A DNA stretch of 46,054 nt from Clostridium sp. (GTDB lineage Bacteria > Bacillota > Clostridia > Clostridiales > Clostridiaceae). Position 1 is the stretch's first letter, and each line of letters opens with the position of its first letter. Shown in pieces: positions 44,255 through 46,054 of this stretch. Both the position numbers and the translations under genes were made by a program. The stretch spans positions 1 to 46,054 of the forward strand of contig JALEZF010000050.1 of NCBI GenBank assembly GCA_022773025.1, written 5' to 3'. The notes beneath the pieces were generated by a model, which searched no databases, had not been told where the DNA came from, and was given only the letters and a program-made list of their open reading frames with translations.

Positions 44255-45511
44255 TTAACTCCTCACTGTGTCACTCTTCACTGCTTCAGCTACCGCTAGA
44301 GCTGAGCTCCAAGCCCACTGAAGGTTAAAACCACCGCAATCTCCATTTACATCTAGAACTTCACCACAGAAGAATAGATTTTTGCATAGTTTTGATTCTA
44401 AAGAATTTGAATTTATATCTTTTGTATCTATACCTCCTACAGTGACCTGAGCGTTAGCGAAAGTATTTGTATCGCTTACTTCAAATGTCCACGACTTTAA
44501 AAGATTATATATATTTGATTTTTCTTCCCATTCAAGTTCGTAGCATGGCTTATGAATAGAAGATATGTGAGCTTCTTTTAAAAGAATTGGAATAAGCTTT
44601 TTATTTATTATTCCAATAAAACTTTCCATGACACTTCTATGGCCAAACATTCCAAAATGACCCTCTAAAAAGTTAATCAAAGAATCCTCATTCATATCAG
44701 GTATCATATCTATTTTCAACTGGACTTTTTTCTTCATACTTAGGGCAACAGATGCATTGCTACTAACTTGAAGAATAGGTGGTCCTGATATACCGTAATC
44801 AGTGAATAATATCTCTCCAAATTCTCTTCTTATGATTTTACCATCAATAAATAATTCAGCCCATCCGTTAAATTTAACACCAGATAAAGCTTTTAGATGA
44901 GGATAGTCTAACTTTAGTTGGACAATGCCGGGAAGAGGATTTATTATATGGTGACCTAAAGATTTTGCCAAAGTATAGCCAGATCCATCAGATCCTGTAG
45001 CAGCCGCACTTTTTCCGCCTGTAGATAAAATCAGTTTTCTACAACTAAAAGTGTCTTCACCATTTTTGATGGATAGGGTAAATCCTTTTTTAGTTTTCAT
45101 TATGGAGCTTACCTTTTGATTTAGGTATAAAGGTATATTCCGATCCTCTAAAGCCATCCTGAATACATCTATAACTGAAGAAGCTTGAAGAGAACGAGGG
45201 TACATCTTGCTATTTTCTAATTCCACTAGGGGGAGACCTAAAAGTGAAAAGAAATTTATAGTGTCAGATACTGAGTGATTTTTCAGAGTATCTGTAAAAA
45301 ATCCATTATTTCTACTGTGATAGCTTAAAAATGGTTCCTTTATAGAGCTATTAGTTATATTGCATCTACCATTTCCGGTGGTTAAAACTTTTTTGCAGAT
45401 TCTATCTGTACCCTCAAGAATGGCAACATCAAGTCCAAAATCTCTACAGGCAATAGCACACATAACTCCTGAGGCACCACCGCCGACGATTATAACATCA
45501 TGATGATTCAT
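44255..45511 (-). CDS. FAD-dependent oxidoreductase, BaiN/HI0933 family
   Basis: The 418-residue flavoprotein starts with the FAD dinucleotide fold VIIVGGGASGVM, has LTTGNGRCNITN, a second glycine-rich stretch LILSTGGKSAAATGSDGSGY, and ends with FCGEVLDVNGDCGGFNLQWAWSS (family C-terminal signature split over the FAD site). Members include BaiN, a bile-acid reductase, and proteins annotated as aminoacetone oxidase; the true substrate is uncertain. ATG 45511 is preferred, with AAAGGAG upstream. A frame from 45544 would encode that site. Confidence 0.88.
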   Translation of the reverse strand: MNHHDVIIVGGGASGVMCAIACRDFGLDVAILEGTDRICKKVLTTGNGRCNITNSSIKEPFLSYHSRNNGFFTDTLKNHSVSDTINFFSLLGLPLVELENSKMYPRSLQASSVIDVFRMALEDRNIPLYLNQKVSSIMKTKKGFTLSIKNGEDTFSCRKLILSTGGKSAAATGSDGSGYTLAKSLGHHIINPLPGIVQLKLDYPHLKALSGVKFNGWAELFIDGKIIRREFGEILFTDYGISGPPILQVSSNASVALSMKKKVQLKIDMIPDMNEDSLINFLEGHFGMFGHRSVMESFIGIINKKLIPILLKEAHISSIHKPCYELEWEEKSNIYNLLKSWTFEVSDTNTFANAQVTVGGIDTKDINSNSLESKLCKNLFFCGEVLDVNGDCGGFNLQWAWSSALAVAEAVKSDTVRS

Positions 45512-45746
45512 AAGTTTATCTCCTTTATTTAAAATAGAGTTCAATAAATATTAATGGGGTTTATCATTAATTATATCATATTGAATACATAGATATACTT
45601 TAGTGTAATTTAAAATACAAAGGTATTATCTATAAAAATTTATTAAAATAGAAGTTAAAATAAAAATAATAGCATTACGTAAATCCTTGAAAATTAAGGG
45701 GTTAAAAAAAGTTTGAAGTTTTTTTGAAAAAAGTTATAAAAATATA

Positions 45747-45775
45747 TTGACATAGGAGCAGAATTTCGGTATTAT
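45747..45775 (+). promoter_or_regulatory. Promoter of the tRNA operon
   Basis: TTGACA (45747-45752), 17 bp, TATTAT (45770-45775). It sits about 50 bp before the first tRNA. Confidence 0.85.
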
Positions 45776-45827
45776 AGTCTATGTCAGGTTCGCAAGAACA
45801 AATGACAAGTGAATGTGATAAATGATT

Positions 45828-45899
45828 GGCTCCTTGGTCAAGCGGTTAAGACACCACCCTTTCACGGTGGTAACAGGGGTTCGATTCCCCTAGGAGTCA
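45828..45899 (+). tRNA. tRNA-Glu (anticodon TTC)
   Basis: The acceptor GGCTCCT pairs with AGGAGTC (one G-U). The anticodon stem is CCACC/GGTGG with loop CTTTCAC, and the T arm contains GGTTCGATTCC. CCA is not encoded. Confidence 0.96.
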
Positions 45900-45909
45900 C
45901 AAAGTATAT

Positions 45910-45985
45910 GGGCGCATAGCTCAGCTGGGAGAGCATCTGCCTTACAAGCAGAGGGTCACAGGTTCGAGCCCTGTTGTGCCCACCA
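45910..45985 (+). tRNA. tRNA-Val (anticodon TAC)
   Basis: The acceptor GGGCGCA pairs with TGTGCCC (one G-U). The anticodon stem is CTGC/GCAG around CTTACAA, the T arm has GGTTCGAGCC, and CCA is encoded (45983-45985). Confidence 0.96.
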
Positions 45986-45990
45986 TATAC

Positions 45991-46054
45991 GGCTTAGTAG
46001 CTCAGTTGGTTAGAGTGCCGGCCTGTCACGCCGGAGGTCGAGGGTTCGAGTCCC
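45991..46054 (+). tRNA. tRNA-Asp (anticodon GTC), cut by window end
   Basis: It begins GGCTTAG. The anticodon stem CCGGC/GCCGG surrounds CTGTCAC. The T arm is reached (GGGTTCGAGTCCC) but the acceptor 3' strand lies outside the window. Confidence 0.93.

Overview
The window is AT-rich DNA (about one third GC by eye) with strong AGGAGG ribosome binding sites, some GTG/TTG starts and clostridial gene content: a lysine-fermentation operon, a GlgC/GlgD-type glycogen operon, ABC-F and VanY-like proteins. The source is most likely an anaerobic, amino-acid-fermenting Clostridium or close relative. The species cannot be named from the sequence.

Layout. 1-627: livF (branched-chain amino acid ABC ATPase) has lost its 5' part at what looks like a tyrosine-recombinase attachment core, so a mobile element probably lies to the left. 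786-962 (-): a small orphan gene. 1027-2999: an ABC-F ribosome-protection ATPase behind a leader with mutually exclusive terminator and antiterminator. 3038-6795: a membrane protein, an FrhB-family iron-sulfur protein and a two-gene ABC-2 transporter. 6868-15801 (-): a complete lysine-fermentation operon, transcribed kal-kce-kdd-kamA-kamB-kamC-kamD-kamE, from a consensus promoter through a lysine riboswitch. 15831-22378 (-): a five-gene ABC exporter with two lipoprotein adaptors, one FtsX-like permease and two ATPases, one carrying an AbrB-like tail. 22538-23859: a YfcE-type phosphodiesterase and a superoxide dismutase. 24043-34129: the glycogen operon glgB-glgA-glgP-GH13-glgC-glgD. 34199-36339: a YtrA-type GntR repressor with its ABC transporter and a tiny membrane protein. 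36343-38455 (-): an uncharacterised radical SAM/partner pair of presumed DNA-repair function, preceded by a LexA-like box. 38527-45511: a histidine phosphatase, a CDP-alcohol phosphatidyltransferase, purA, an acyl-ACP thioesterase, a HAD phosphatase, a VanY-like peptidase and a BaiN/HI0933-family flavoprotein. 45747-46054: a tRNA operon (Glu, Val, Asp, the last cut by the window edge).

How the genes work together. KamA makes beta-lysine, KamDE moves the second amino group, and Kdd, Kce and Kal carry the product to crotonyl-CoA. KamB and KamC are unassigned P-loop proteins embedded in the operon. The folding I can draw by hand predicts that the lysine riboswitch turns this operon ON with lysine, the reverse of the usual biosynthetic case. 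The glg operon holds synthesis (GlgC/D, GlgA, GlgB) and breakdown (GlgP, GH13) in one transcript.

Most interesting points: the predicted lysine-ON riboswitch, the LexA box in front of the radical SAM repair pair, the ABC-F attenuator, the recombination core inside livF, and two divergent genes (pgsA-like and purA) whose Shine-Dalgarno and start codon are separated by a hairpin with the same 3 + 8 nt geometry. All structures were drawn by hand; no folding energies or database searches were run.
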